A DNA stretch of 64,000 nucleotides from Sphingobacteriaceae bacterium (lineage in GTDB: Bacteria > Bacteroidota > Bacteroidia > B-17B0 > Aurantibacillaceae). Under the pieces are notes generated by a model, which made no database searches, was not told the origin of the DNA, and saw only the letters and a program-made list of their open reading frames with translations. The position numbers and the translations under genes are program-made. The stretch lies in the NCBI GenBank assembly GCA_016709575.1, contig JADJMM010000011.1:124001-188000 (forward strand), read 5' to 3'. This document shows, in pieces, positions 28,108 to 37,363 of this stretch. Position 1 is the first letter of the stretch, and each line of letters begins with the position of its first letter.

Positions 28108-29631
28108 TTAGTTTCTAAAGAAATTACCCAGTTTTTGATGGTCCTTTATAGTACTGCTTAACAGGGCGGTTAGCAATATAAAAGGGATGATGAGTGCCCT
28201 ATACCGCTGTATAGCCCCTAAGTTTGGAGAGGTAACGCCAATAAGAATGAGGGCTAAAATTACAATACTTAAAAAGTAGATATAATGTGGGTTTTTGAAG
28301 CCGTTTTTAATACCACAATAGATAAACCAAAGTAAGGAAAGCAGAATAAGCAAATTTTCGAAAGAGGTAATTAAATCCATTGTATTTCTGACATCAAAGA
28401 AAAATGGTTTCAGTGTTGTAATATATACGGCAAAAGGCAGGGCCTTGAAAAAAGAAATCCAATCTTTAATTAAAACAGGCGGCTTTAATGTAGAGTTAGC
28501 TTTTGGAATAACATACAATAATTGATAAACACTCGTTGTATCGGTATTGCCTTTGCAGCCCAATGTATCTTGCTGATGCGTTAATTCACCATAAATAAAA
28601 GGAACACCCATTTTAATTTTTGCTCTTACGGGTATCTGCGACGAATCCAATATGACAAAAGAAAAATTGTATGGAAGGCGCGCAAATTTGTCTTCTCCTA
28701 ATAAAAACAATCCGCCGTCCGACATATCCATAAAATCGCGCTGGCGTTCAGATAGAATTTTAATGGTGTCTTTTTTAAATAGAAGTTCCATAGTGAAATT
28801 ACCAATGAGAAAAACAATCAGAAAAACAACACTGTACTTTAAACCAACACGCTTATCAGTTCTGTTTTTAATAGCGAAAAATAAAAATGTGGCGACTAAA
28901 ATCGGCAACATTAAATGCGGTTTAAATAAAACACTTAAGTGTGTAGCAAGCAAAAGCATTACTAAATTTTTCACACTTCGTTTTCTATAGCTAATAACAC
29001 GTTTTGCAGAAATTAAAAGCATTCCCATTAAAAATAAAGTTGGACCTTCTTTAAACAAACCGGAAGTCCAAAACCAAACGCCCGGAAATAATACCCAGAT
29101 TAAGAAAAAATAGATTTCCTTGTTTTTAAATTCTTCCTTAAATGTTTTGTAAATCCAATTGATGCCAATGAAAGATAAAAAACAACTGAACAAGGCATGA
29201 ACAAAATAATTTCCAAAAGAAATAAAATGGATGAGGGCGTGTAGACGGAGGATAAGTCTGTTATCATTATACAAAATTTCTCCCGGGGCCTTATCCCAAG
29301 TGGTAGTTTCTTGTAGGAAATTTTCAAAGATATAAGAACCCTTGCCGTCTTCCTGCAAACCTAACATCAGCTTCACAAACTCAGCAAAGTTAGAATGTGT
29401 GATATTGTGAATAGCTAAAGAATCACGATAAAAATTTCCTGTATCAGAATATTGGATGCTGCCATACAATTTCATGTACAAAATGTAAAAGGCAGCCAGT
29501 GCTGAAACTTTTATTAGGAAAGCTGTTAGATAAAATTTTTTATTGAGGATATCATCTTTTAAAATGCCGAAGAAAGATGTTTTATAAATTAAAACAGATA
29601 GGATTAAAAGATATAATACAAATATTATCAC
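28108..29631 (-). CDS. Polytopic membrane protein, glycosyltransferase-like, unknown function
   Basis: This 507-residue protein has about 10 hydrophobic helices, beginning IIFVLYLLILSVLIY. A large extracytoplasmic loop follows the second helix (YSDTGNFYRDSLAIHN), and another sits near residues 290-380. The YSDTGNFY acidic motif after helix 1-2 and the FPGVWFWTSGLFKEGPTLF segment recall polyprenyl-phosphate-dependent glycosyltransferases (GT-C fold), where an Asp in the first loop is catalytic. This is a fold-level suggestion only. Its start overlaps the GNAT stop by 4 nt, so it is in the minus-strand operon that runs from rnr. Confidence 0.65.
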   Translation of the reverse strand: MIIFVLYLLILSVLIYKTSFFGILKDDILNKKFYLTAFLIKVSALAAFYILYMKLYGSIQYSDTGNFYRDSLAIHNITHSNFAEFVKLMLGLQEDGKGSYIFENFLQETTTWDKAPGEILYNDNRLILRLHALIHFISFGNYFVHALFSCFLSFIGINWIYKTFKEEFKNKEIYFFLIWVLFPGVWFWTSGLFKEGPTLFLMGMLLISAKRVISYRKRSVKNLVMLLLATHLSVLFKPHLMLPILVATFLFFAIKNRTDKRVGLKYSVVFLIVFLIGNFTMELLFKKDTIKILSERQRDFMDMSDGGLFLLGEDKFARLPYNFSFVILDSSQIPVRAKIKMGVPFIYGELTHQQDTLGCKGNTDTTSVYQLLYVIPKANSTLKPPVLIKDWISFFKALPFAVYITTLKPFFFDVRNTMDLITSFENLLILLSLLWFIYCGIKNGFKNPHYIYFLSIVILALILIGVTSPNLGAIQRYRALIIPFILLTALLSSTIKDHQKLGNFFRN

Positions 29632-30074
29632 TTGCTTTTATATTCTTCAAAAGGTTTTATTTCCATAAACCTATCCGGGGTAGACAGCTTTTTGAATCCG
29701 AATTTTTCATACAAACTATGCGCGTCCTTTGTGGCTAACATAAATCGTCTGAATCCTTTAAAAGAAGGATAGTCCATTATGAATTTCATTAGGTTTTTTG
29801 AAATTCCTTTCCCCCTGTACGGCTCTAATACAAATACATCTGCTAAATAACCAAAAGTAGCACCATCAGTAATTATACGCGCGTAGGCAATTTGCTTTCC
29901 ATTATCATATGCAGCAAAACAAATGCTTCCGTCCATCGCACGCTTTACAATTTCTACAGGTACACCCTTCGACCAATAACTCTCTTTACTTAAATAATTA
30001 TGAATAACATCTAATTGCAATAAGGCCTTGTCGTCGGAATACAAAATACCATCTATGGTTATTTCCTGTGCCAT
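29628..30074 (-). CDS. GNAT-family N-acetyltransferase
   Basis: This 148-residue protein has the GNAT core: YARIITDGATFGYLADVFV (beta4), the acetyl-CoA loop LEPYRGKGISKNLMKFIM, and the C-terminal LATKDAHSLYEKFGFKKL. The EKFGF motif is typical of small-molecule acetyltransferases. The substrate is not predictable. The gene abuts the stop-start junction with the TolB-like gene (30075) and overlaps the membrane-protein gene by 4 nt. Confidence 0.88.
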   Translation of the reverse strand: MAQEITIDGILYSDDKALLQLDVIHNYLSKESYWSKGVPVEIVKRAMDGSICFAAYDNGKQIAYARIITDGATFGYLADVFVLEPYRGKGISKNLMKFIMDYPSFKGFRRFMLATKDAHSLYEKFGFKKLSTPDRFMEIKPFEEYKSK

Positions 30075-30941
30075 TTAGTTATTATCTACTATTACAATAT
30101 TTTTGTTTTTATAATCAAAAGCGAAACGGGTGATTTTTTTTATTCCTAATGAGGAGAAATCGAATAACACATTCCATGTTTTTGCTGCAACATCATACCG
30201 TAAGATCTGGGCGCCCTCTGATTTTATTAAACCCAATGTTTCGTTCCAGACAAAATCTTCACTCTTGCTTTTGTGTAGTGCGAATTCATCACTTCTCCTA
30301 ATTACAGGATTATAAACACGATATTGGATTTGAAGCGAATCCTTAATTCCATAGATAAAATCATTTCCTTTTAATTTCTTAAAGGCACGACTTGGAGAAT
30401 TACAAATCCATTTGTCGGATTTTCCTGTTTCAATATACATTCGTAGTGAATGCGGCTCCGTTAATTTATAATACAACAATGTATCGTTACTTAACCAGGA
30501 ATAATACCCAATAGAATCGATGCCTTCGTTATAGCATTTCTTTACTGTACCATCCAAGTTATATAACCACAAGCGTTGCGAAGAATCCGCCTCAACTACA
30601 ACACATGAAATACTTTTTCCATCGGGCGTGTAATTAGGAGAGTACTCACTTTCTTTTGTTTTGGTATGCTGAAAAGAAATACTTTTTCCAATATCATATC
30701 GGTAAACATCAGCTTGATTATCTTCGCGAATGCTTACATACAAAATACTTTTATTGTCGGGGGTGAAAGCTGGTTGATTATCGTAACCTTTGCGGGAAGT
30801 AATGTTTTTTCCTTCTCCCAAAACTAATTTTTTGTCTTCAGTCTTTAATTTAAAGAGCCAAAGATCTGTTTCGGGCAATTGCGCGGACACTTCTGCTGCA
30901 CTCAGTGCGACGAAAAATAATATTTTAAGCAGCTTCCACAT
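30075..30941 (-). CDS. Secreted TolB-like beta-propeller protein
   Basis: This 288-residue protein has a signal peptide (ends SAAEVSAQ) and PD40-type propeller repeats: YDNQPAFTPDNKSILYVS, ESEYSPNYTPDGKSISCVV, and weaker copies to the end (FAFDYKNKNIVIVD). It resembles the propeller halves of TolB and of Bacteroidota periplasmic sensors, but has no Pal-binding box I can identify. The start overlaps the PAP2 gene by 17 nt. It probably acts in the periplasm; the partner is unknown. Confidence 0.75.
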   Translation of the reverse strand: MWKLLKILFFVALSAAEVSAQLPETDLWLFKLKTEDKKLVLGEGKNITSRKGYDNQPAFTPDNKSILYVSIREDNQADVYRYDIGKSISFQHTKTKESEYSPNYTPDGKSISCVVVEADSSQRLWLYNLDGTVKKCYNEGIDSIGYYSWLSNDTLLYYKLTEPHSLRMYIETGKSDKWICNSPSRAFKKLKGNDFIYGIKDSLQIQYRVYNPVIRRSDEFALHKSKSEDFVWNETLGLIKSEGAQILRYDVAAKTWNVLFDFSSLGIKKITRFAFDYKNKNIVIVDNN

Positions 30942-31503
30942 TCCACTTCTTGCTTAAATATTGAAATACTTTATAAAAAATAATGCCGAATAAAATGCCA
31001 TCCAGTGTTCCTACTAAAATATCACTTGGATAATGCACACCTAAATACATCCGACTATATTCTATTATTGGCGGGAAAAAGAAAATCCAATACCGATATC
31101 TGCATTTTAATTGCGTTAAAACTAAAAACAAAAATACCGCAACGCCTGTATTGTTTGAAGAATGTCCAGAGAAAAATCCATACTGTCCGCCTCTGTAATT
31201 ATTTACAATATGTACTTGGTCTTGAATTTCTAAATTGTGTGTGGGACGATAACGTTTAACGGAATGTTTTACAATATTGGTAGATTGATCGCAAAACAAA
31301 ATAATAAACGCCACACATAATAAAACTGTTCCCAAATATTTAATTCCCCTTTGCTTGTGGATATACCAAATTACAAGCAGCCAAAATGGAATGAAAATCC
31401 ATTCCGCAGAAGCGTGCCAGAAAAAAACATCTAATACAGGATGATGTGCGCCGTTAATAGCAAGAAGAATGGCCCTGTCGATATGCTCTAAGGTTTCAAA
31501 CAT
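30925..31503 (-). CDS. PAP2-family membrane phosphatase
   Basis: This 192-residue protein has about five helices. The three PAP2 signature segments are in order: KHSVKRYRPTHN (KxxxxxxRP), FFSGHSSNN (PSGH-like with Ser and the catalytic His; the first residue is Phe rather than Pro), and SRMYLGVHYPSDILVG (SRxxxxxHxxxD). It is expected to dephosphorylate a lipid such as undecaprenyl pyrophosphate or a phosphatidic acid-like substrate on the outer face of the inner membrane. The start codon abuts the rnr stop, which suggests translational coupling. Confidence 0.88.
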   Translation of the reverse strand: MFETLEHIDRAILLAINGAHHPVLDVFFWHASAEWIFIPFWLLVIWYIHKQRGIKYLGTVLLCVAFIILFCDQSTNIVKHSVKRYRPTHNLEIQDQVHIVNNYRGGQYGFFSGHSSNNTGVAVFLFLVLTQLKCRYRYWIFFFPPIIEYSRMYLGVHYPSDILVGTLDGILFGIIFYKVFQYLSKKWNVEAA

Positions 31504-33800
31504 TATCTATTGCGTTTTTTCTTTTTCTTACCGCGATCTCTTTGCTGCGGGTTATTTTTGTTCTGACTATGAAAGCCACCGGTTGAATTATTTTTCTTTC
31601 TTGCACTTGGTCTGTTCTCACTTGCCACTTCCACATCTGATTTCGAATCCAAAGAATCCATAAAACCAAAATCCAATTGCTTCTTCAATAAATCAGCTTT
31701 CTTTACAATCACATAAACACTATCGCCTAAAGCATAAATTTTCCCTTTATGTCTGCCAACGTAACGGTAATTTTCTTCATCAAACATGTAAACATCATCA
31801 TTCATCTCTCTTGCACGAACCAAGCCTTCACATTTGTTTTCAGTAATCTCAACAAAAATTCCCCACTCTGTAACGCCGCTAATTGTGCCTTTAAATATTT
31901 GCCCGATTTTATCAGACATATATTCTACCTGTTTGTATTTTATGGATGCGCGTTCTGCTTCAGCGGCTACACGTTCCATTTCAGAAGAGTGTTTACACAA
32001 TAATTCAATCTCTTCTCTGTCAGAATATTTAGTGCCGTTTAATCTTGCTTCTAACAAACGGTGAACCATTACATCGGGGTAACGACGAATTGGAGAAGTG
32101 AAATGCGTGTAATACTCAAATCCTAAACCATAGTGACCAACATTTTTAGTAGTGTAAATTGCTTTTGGCATACTGCGCACCGCTAACAATTCAATCATAC
32201 CTTGTTCTTTTTTATTCTTAACATCAACCAATAATTTATTAATTGATTGAGCTGTTTTTGCTTTATCACCAACATTTAATTGATAACCAAAGCGCGCCAC
32301 GAAATTACTGAACTCCGTCATCTTCTCATCGTTCGGTGTATCGTGAATACGGTAAACACAAACAGGTCCGTCTTTTTTATTTTTTGGATTCGGCGCTTTT
32401 TGTCCGTCGGGAGTACTCAGGAATTCTGCTACTTTTCTATTGGCAAGTAACATAAAATCTTCAATTAGTTTATGAGCATCTTGCTGTGTTTTAAAAAATA
32501 CACCAATAGGATTTCCTTCTTCATCTAAATGAAATTTCACTTCCGCTTTATCAAATACAATAGAGCCTTTACGTAAACGTTCAGCGCGCAATTTCTTTGC
32601 TAACTTATCCAGAACTAAAATATCATCTTTGTATTCACCTTCTTCAGTTTCAATAATTTTTTGCACGTCTTCATAAGCAAAACGTTTGTCGCTATAAATA
32701 ACAGTCTTCCCAAACCACTGATCATGAATTTTAGCATCATCATCTAATTGGAAAACCGCACTGAAACAATATTTTTCCTCCTTAGGACGTAAAGAACAAG
32801 CAAAGTTACTTAACACTTCAGGTAACATCGGAATACAACGATCTACTAAATAAACTGAAGTAGCTCTCTCAACTGCTTCTTTATCTAATGTTGAGCCCGG
32901 TTTTATATAATGAGAAACATCAGCAATATGAACGCCAACTTCCCATAAACCATTTTCTAATTTTTGTAACGAGAGAGCATCATCAAAATCTTTTGCATCC
33001 GCAGGGTCAATAGTCATTGTTGTTATCTTACGGAAATCTCTGCGATTAGCAATTTCTTTATCTGTAATTTCAGTGGGAATTTTTTTAGCTGCAGCCTCAA
33101 TTTCATCAGGGAAATGTTCAGGTAAACCGTACTCAGCCATAATAGCATTCATTTCGGTTTTGTGTTCTCCGGGATTTCCGAACACACTTACAATTTCACC
33201 TGTTGGATTTTGATCGCCTGCCTTCCACTCTTTGTAACGTACTAAAACTTTTTGTCCGTCTTCAGCATCGCCTATTCTATCTTTACGTACAAAAAAATCA
33301 ACATGTATTTTATTTCCATCAGGAACAACGAATGCAAACTTTGGTAAAATTTTTATTGTGCCAACAAAATCAGTTTTAGTTCTTTTAATTACTTCTACTA
33401 CTTCCGCTTCCTTGCGTTTGCCTGTCCGCCTTCCAAGTAAATTTATCTTTACTAAATCTCCTTGTAAGGCATCTCTTGTTTTTTTGAAGGGGATAAAAAT
33501 ATCGTCGGCTTCATCAACAACAGTTACAAAAGCGGTTCCTTGTTGTGTAAAATCAATTGTTCCTGTTAAATACGTTTTGGTTTCTTTAAATTCAAATTTT
33601 CCGGTTTCTACTTCTTTAATTAAACCCTTATCTACAAGTGTATGTAACGATTCCATTAACTCAAGACGTTCGCCTTCAGTATTCAGTTCCATTGCACTGC
33701 CAATTTGTTTGTAGTTAAAAGTCTTTCCGGAATTATGTTGCAGGAATGCAAGAATTTCTTCGAATAAATATCTTTTGGGTTGTTTTTTCTTTTTTGCCAT
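31503..33800 (-). CDS. rnr: Ribonuclease R
   Basis: This 765-residue 3'-5' exoribonuclease is of the RNB family. Layout: an N-terminal winged-helix domain (FEEILAFLQHNSGKTFNYKQIG), cold-shock RNA-binding domains (GTAFVTVVDEADDIFIPF), the RNB catalytic domain with DPADAKDFDDALS (four metal-binding Asp), VHIADVSHYI and HFTSPIRRYPDVMVHR, an S1 domain (IFKGTISGVTEWGIFVEI), and a basic Lys-rich tail. The tail and S1 domain help degrade structured RNA. It is the first gene of an operon that continues with PAP2, the propeller, the GNAT and the membrane protein. Confidence 0.95.
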   Translation of the reverse strand: MAKKKKQPKRYLFEEILAFLQHNSGKTFNYKQIGSAMELNTEGERLELMESLHTLVDKGLIKEVETGKFEFKETKTYLTGTIDFTQQGTAFVTVVDEADDIFIPFKKTRDALQGDLVKINLLGRRTGKRKEAEVVEVIKRTKTDFVGTIKILPKFAFVVPDGNKIHVDFFVRKDRIGDAEDGQKVLVRYKEWKAGDQNPTGEIVSVFGNPGEHKTEMNAIMAEYGLPEHFPDEIEAAAKKIPTEITDKEIANRRDFRKITTMTIDPADAKDFDDALSLQKLENGLWEVGVHIADVSHYIKPGSTLDKEAVERATSVYLVDRCIPMLPEVLSNFACSLRPKEEKYCFSAVFQLDDDAKIHDQWFGKTVIYSDKRFAYEDVQKIIETEEGEYKDDILVLDKLAKKLRAERLRKGSIVFDKAEVKFHLDEEGNPIGVFFKTQQDAHKLIEDFMLLANRKVAEFLSTPDGQKAPNPKNKKDGPVCVYRIHDTPNDEKMTEFSNFVARFGYQLNVGDKAKTAQSINKLLVDVKNKKEQGMIELLAVRSMPKAIYTTKNVGHYGLGFEYYTHFTSPIRRYPDVMVHRLLEARLNGTKYSDREEIELLCKHSSEMERVAAEAERASIKYKQVEYMSDKIGQIFKGTISGVTEWGIFVEITENKCEGLVRAREMNDDVYMFDEENYRYVGRHKGKIYALGDSVYVIVKKADLLKKQLDFGFMDSLDSKSDVEVASENRPSARKKNNSTGGFHSQNKNNPQQRDRGKKKKKRNR

Positions 33801-33843
33801 ATATGTTCCCTTAAATATAAGGGGAATTTGCGAATAATTAGTA

Positions 33844-34215
33844 TTACTTTACTGACTCGCCGCCAATTTCCTTCGCTTCAAACTTCACCACTACAAAAGT
33901 GTTAGTCTTTGGTTTTAAGATAATAGGAGCAGAATCCACATCATACCAAAACTTCACATAAAAATTAAAGTTATAGGTGCCGGGTTGAAGAGTCATTACA
34001 TAAAGTCCCGTTTTCTTATCAATTTTTGGTTGTATGATGGAGTCGCCATTCGTTTTAAACGCCAAATGACTGGTAGCAGGTTTCCCACTTGGACTCACAA
34101 ACCGGAAAGTGATTTTTGTTTTAGCATCGGGACTTGTTTTTGTGACTTTACAAGTTCCGCGTTGACTGAATAAAGAAGTGCTAATGAAGAGAAAGAGGAA
34201 AAGTAGTTTTTGCAT
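33844..34215 (-). CDS. Small secreted protein with Ig-like/carboxypeptidase-regulatory fold
   Basis: This 123-residue protein has a signal peptide (LLFLFLFISTSLFSQ) and one beta domain: ITFRFVSPSGKPATSHLAFKT, then YVMTLQPGTYNFNFYVKFWYDVDSAPIILK and FVVVKFEAKE. The pattern of an exposed Gly-Lys-Pro turn followed by LQPGTYNF resembles carboxypeptidase-regulatory-like domains. It lies 18 nt from the convergently neighbouring purN end on the same strand. The function is unknown. Confidence 0.7.
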   Translation of the reverse strand: MQKLLFLFLFISTSLFSQRGTCKVTKTSPDAKTKITFRFVSPSGKPATSHLAFKTNGDSIIQPKIDKKTGLYVMTLQPGTYNFNFYVKFWYDVDSAPIILKPKTNTFVVVKFEAKEIGGESVK

Positions 34216-34232
34216 AAATCTAAATTAAATAT

Positions 34233-34795
34233 TTACAGTAATTTCTCGATTGCTTTTGGAAAATATTCGTGTTCTAATGTGCGGATTTTTTGAGATAAGG
34301 TATCAGGCGTATCGTTGGCATCTACTTTGCATTTCGCCTGTAAAATTAATTCCCCCTTATCATATTCTTCATTTACAAAATGAATACTGATACCACTTTC
34401 TGTTTCTTTATTTTCGATAACTGCCTTATGAACATTCATACCGTACATTCCTTTTCCACCAAATTTTGGTAATAGTGCGGGATGGATATTTATGATTTTA
34501 TTGGGAAATGCTTTTACAAAGGCCTCAGGAATCTTTAATAAAAGCCGGCTAAAATTATTAAATCAATTTTTTCGGTTTTTAAGAACTCGATGATTTTATC
34601 AGAATAATTATTGAGGGCTTCTTTTCCTATGATTTGTACGTTCTTCTTGTATTTCTCGGCTCGGGCAACAACTCCGGCATCATCCTTATTGGTAATTACC
34701 AATTTTATCTTAATACGGGGGTCGTTGGTAAAATACTTTATTATATTTTCAGCGTTTGTTCCCTCTCCAGAGGCAAATATGGCAGCATTAATCAT
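34233..34795 (-). CDS. purN: Phosphoribosylglycinamide formyltransferase, frameshifted
   Basis: This enzyme transfers a formyl group from 10-formyl-THF to GAR in purine synthesis. MINAAIFASGEGTNAENI at the N-terminus matches the phosphate loop. The first frame ends at LIILAGFY; adding one base to an A/T run at 34540-34543 continues to LLKIPEAF, the catalytic NIHPALLPKFGGKGMYGMNVH (Asn, His) and ISIHFVNEEYDKGELI with the catalytic Asp. The corrected length is about 187 residues, near the family norm. ATG 34795 is preferred to 34807. Purine auxotrophy would follow if the break were real, so an error is likely. Confidence 0.87.
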
Positions 34796-34849
34796 TGTTA
34801 AAAGCAAAAATACCTTATAACCTTCACATTATTTATAAAAATTATACCT

Positions 34850-34857
34850 TATTTTTG
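34850..34857 (+). promoter_or_regulatory. -7 promoter element for the 34873 gene
   Basis: TATTTTTG matches TAnnTTTG exactly and lies 15 nt before ATG 34873. No clear -33 TTTG is present. It sits in the 77-bp gap between divergent purN and the secreted-protein gene. Confidence 0.5.
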
Positions 34858-34872
34858 ACAAAACCCACCGCC

Positions 34873-35664
34873 ATGAAAATAAAGCAATTTATACCGGTCT
34901 TTTTACTATTAACCAGTCTAGCGTCTTTTTCACAAAAAAAGATAAAGTACAAAACTGTGTATTTTGGCGACAATACAGTTGAAACACCCAATGCCAAAGT
35001 TTCTTTATTGGATGTTATTGCTGAGGATAATTTAATTACCGGAACCTTAAAAATTGAAAATCATACAGGTAAAATTCTGTTGGTGAAGCCTGAGGAATGC
35101 AGCTATACTACTCCTGTAGGTGAAGCTTTTTCTAAAAAGAAGTGGTTAATTATTGCACCGAAACAAAGCGAATCAAAAACAATTGACATTAAAGGTGAGA
35201 ATATAAAAACAAAAGAAACCGTATTTAAAATTGGTGGTTTTTACATTTGTAATTCATCAGATATTGCCGTTGCGCCAAACGCGGTTTTACCACCGGAAAG
35301 CGAAATAACTATTGGAAATTTTAAATTGCAATTGGTTGACTGGGTTAAAGACGGGCCGGAAACAAGGGTAAGATACATCATCACTTATGTAGGTGATAAA
35401 GTTGGATTATTAGACCCTTCATTAGTAACCATGAAAGCAACTACGGGAGAAGAATACAAAAATCAGAAAAATGATGCCGGGATTCTTTCGTTTAATAAAA
35501 AAGGGAATTACACAGTGGATTTTGTATTTGTGAATGATGCAAAGAAAAAGAATGCCCTATTGTGGAATAAGGCATTTAGCGAAGGTGTTCCTGAAAAGTT
35601 AAATCCTGTTTCGTTTATGGTAACAATGGAGGAAAAGAAAACGAAAGAAAAGAATAAGAATTAG
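34873..35664 (+). CDS. Secreted protein, paralogue of the 2766 gene
   Basis: From ATG 34873 the protein is about 263 residues, with a signal peptide (VFLLLTSLASFSQ). The frame extends upstream to 34795, but that part precedes the -7 box and is not a leader. The mature part has KIENHTGKILLVKPEE, TIDIKGENIKTKETVF, KVGLLDPSLVTM, and a last strand around LLWNKAF, in the same order as in the 2766-3581 protein. It ends with a Lys/Glu-rich tail (EEKKTKEKNKN). The function is unknown. It is followed by the promoter and start of lgt. Confidence 0.75.
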   Translation: MKIKQFIPVFLLLTSLASFSQKKIKYKTVYFGDNTVETPNAKVSLLDVIAEDNLITGTLKIENHTGKILLVKPEECSYTTPVGEAFSKKKWLIIAPKQSESKTIDIKGENIKTKETVFKIGGFYICNSSDIAVAPNAVLPPESEITIGNFKLQLVDWVKDGPETRVRYIITYVGDKVGLLDPSLVTMKATTGEEYKNQKNDAGILSFNKKGNYTVDFVFVNDAKKKNALLWNKAFSEGVPEKLNPVSFMVTMEEKKTKEKNKN

Positions 35665-35688
35665 TTATAATTCCAAACCCTTTATTAG

Positions 35689-35696
35689 TACCTTTG
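35689..35696 (+). promoter_or_regulatory. -7 element just before lgt
   Basis: TACCTTTG matches TAnnTTTG exactly, but the lgt ATG follows only 3 nt later. Either the transcript is leaderless or lgt is read from the upstream gene. The same box (TACCTTTG) occurs before the sigma gene and secA. Confidence 0.4.
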
Positions 35697-35699
35697 ACC

Positions 35700-36530
35700 A
35701 TGCTTTCATTATTTATAAATTGGAATCCGAGTCCGGAAATTTTTGCAATTCCGGGCATTGATTGGCCCGTACGTTGGTATGGTTTAATGTGGGCTTTAGC
35801 CTTTATTGGGAGTCACTTTTTCATGAACCGCATCTACCGCACCGAAGGTAGAACCGAAAAAGAATTAGATACTTTAACGCTTTATGTAATTGTCGGCACT
35901 ATTTTAGGAGCGCGATTAGGACATTGTTTATTTTACGATCCTGCATATTATTTATCGCATCCGCTTGATATTTTAAAAGTTTACGAAGGTGGTTTAGCCA
36001 GTCACGGCGGTGCTATTGGTATTTTAATCGCCATGTGGTTGTATTGCCGTAAAACAAAAGAAAGTTGGCTGTGGTTGTTCGATAAAATAGTTGTAGTTGT
36101 TCCGTTAGCATCGATGTTAATTCGTTTTGGAAATTTAATGAACTCTGAGATTATTGGCACTCCAACCAATGTACCTTGGGCATTTGTATTTACAAGTGTA
36201 GATAATTTACCAAGACATCCAGCGCAATTGTACGAAGCTGTCTTTTGTTTGTTCTTATTTATATTGATGTATTGGTTATGGAAAAACAAACGCAACAGAT
36301 TTGCTCCCGGTTTTATGTTTGGATTGATGTGTGTGTTGTTTTTTACCGAGCGTTTCTTTGATGAATTTGTAAAAGAAAATCAGGAAGCCTTCGAAGCTAG
36401 TATGGCTTTAAATATGGGACAAATTTTAAGTATTCCTTTTGTGATTGTTGGTTTATACATGATGTGGAGAGCGAAGAATAAACCGGCCTTGCAACAAGCT
36501 CAAGATGAAAATCAGAAATCAGAAGCTTAA
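35700..36530 (+). CDS. lgt: Prolipoprotein diacylglyceryl transferase
   Basis: This polytopic inner-membrane enzyme (about 276 residues) attaches diacylglycerol to the lipobox Cys, the first step of lipoprotein maturation. Signatures are PVRWYGLMWALAF, TILGARLGHCLFYDP, YEGGLASHGGAIG with the essential His, RFGNLMNSEIIGTP (the Lgt signature) and PRHPAQLYEA. ATG 35700 gives MLSLFINWNPSPEIF. The window contains many of its substrates, and lnt later. It precedes cysQ by 2 nt. The C-terminal ten residues form a charged tail. Confidence 0.95.
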   Translation: MLSLFINWNPSPEIFAIPGIDWPVRWYGLMWALAFIGSHFFMNRIYRTEGRTEKELDTLTLYVIVGTILGARLGHCLFYDPAYYLSHPLDILKVYEGGLASHGGAIGILIAMWLYCRKTKESWLWLFDKIVVVVPLASMLIRFGNLMNSEIIGTPTNVPWAFVFTSVDNLPRHPAQLYEAVFCLFLFILMYWLWKNKRNRFAPGFMFGLMCVLFFTERFFDEFVKENQEAFEASMALNMGQILSIPFVIVGLYMMWRAKNKPALQQAQDENQKSEA

Positions 36531-36532
36531 TA

Positions 36533-37363
36533 TTGGCAAATTCATTAAATAGTTTACTCTTAAAAGCCATTCTGGCATCCGTTGAGGCGGGAAAAGAAAT
36601 TCTTAAAATTTACGATACAGCTTTTGAGGTTGAATACAAATCGGATGACACCCCTTTAACTCAAGCCGATCAAAACGCAAGCGATAAAATTATTGAATTA
36701 TTAGCCGATACAAATATTCCTGTTTTATCAGAGGAGGGTGAACATTTTGTATTCGAAAAAAGAAAACTGCTGAACGAACTTTGGATTGTTGATCCCTTAG
36801 ATGGCACCAAAGAATTTGTAAAACGTAATGGCGAGTTTACAGTGAATATTTCTCTTGTAAGAAATAATAAATCCATTCTAGGCGTAATTTATTCTCCAGT
36901 ATTTAAAGATTTATATTTTGCAGCAGAAGGAATTGGTTCGTTTAAAATTAACCGTCATGATCTTATTCCTGTAATAAATAATTTGCAAAATTTTACTTTA
37001 GATAAGTTCATTTCAATAGCGAAAAAATTACCACTATCATCTTATCCTGAAGTTTATACTTTAGTGGCAAGCCGTTCTCACCTCAGCAAGGAGATTTACG
37101 CTTACATTGAAGAACAAAAATTAAAACACGGCGATGTAAATATCGTGAACACAGGAAGCAGTATTAAAATGTGTTGGGTAGCAGAAGGATTAGCTAATGA
37201 ATATCCGCGTTACGGACCAACTATGGAATGGGACACTGCGGCCGGACAAGCTATTTTAGAAAATGCGGGCTGCGAATTAATTGACCTCAGCACAAAACAA
37301 CCAATGAAATACAATCGTGAGGAATTGAGAAATAATTCGTTTGTAGCAAGGCAAAAATCCTAG
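36533..37363 (+). CDS. cysQ: 3'(2'),5'-bisphosphate nucleotidase
   Basis: This 276-residue protein is of the inositol-monophosphatase superfamily and removes phosphate from PAP/PAPS in sulfur assimilation. Metal-binding motifs are YKSDDTPLTQADQ, PVLSEEG (Glu), WIVDPLDGTKEFVKR (Asp-x-Asp-Gly) and MEWDTAAGQAILE (last Asp). It uses TTG 36533 (ISI-like LANSLNSLLL). The start lies 2 nt after the lgt stop, so it is likely cotranscribed. Its TAG stop shares CTAG with the stop of convergent ftsX. Confidence 0.92.
   Translation: MANSLNSLLLKAILASVEAGKEILKIYDTAFEVEYKSDDTPLTQADQNASDKIIELLADTNIPVLSEEGEHFVFEKRKLLNELWIVDPLDGTKEFVKRNGEFTVNISLVRNNKSILGVIYSPVFKDLYFAAEGIGSFKINRHDLIPVINNLQNFTLDKFISIAKKLPLSSYPEVYTLVASRSHLSKEIYAYIEEQKLKHGDVNIVNTGSSIKMCWVAEGLANEYPRYGPTMEWDTAAGQAILENAGCELIDLSTKQPMKYNREELRNNSFVARQKS

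Noticed and set aside
37360..37363. TAG as a sense codon in this organism, suggested by pepT
   Set aside because: TAG ends cysQ, ftsX and the 11923 and 34873 genes at the expected family lengths or at sensible ends.
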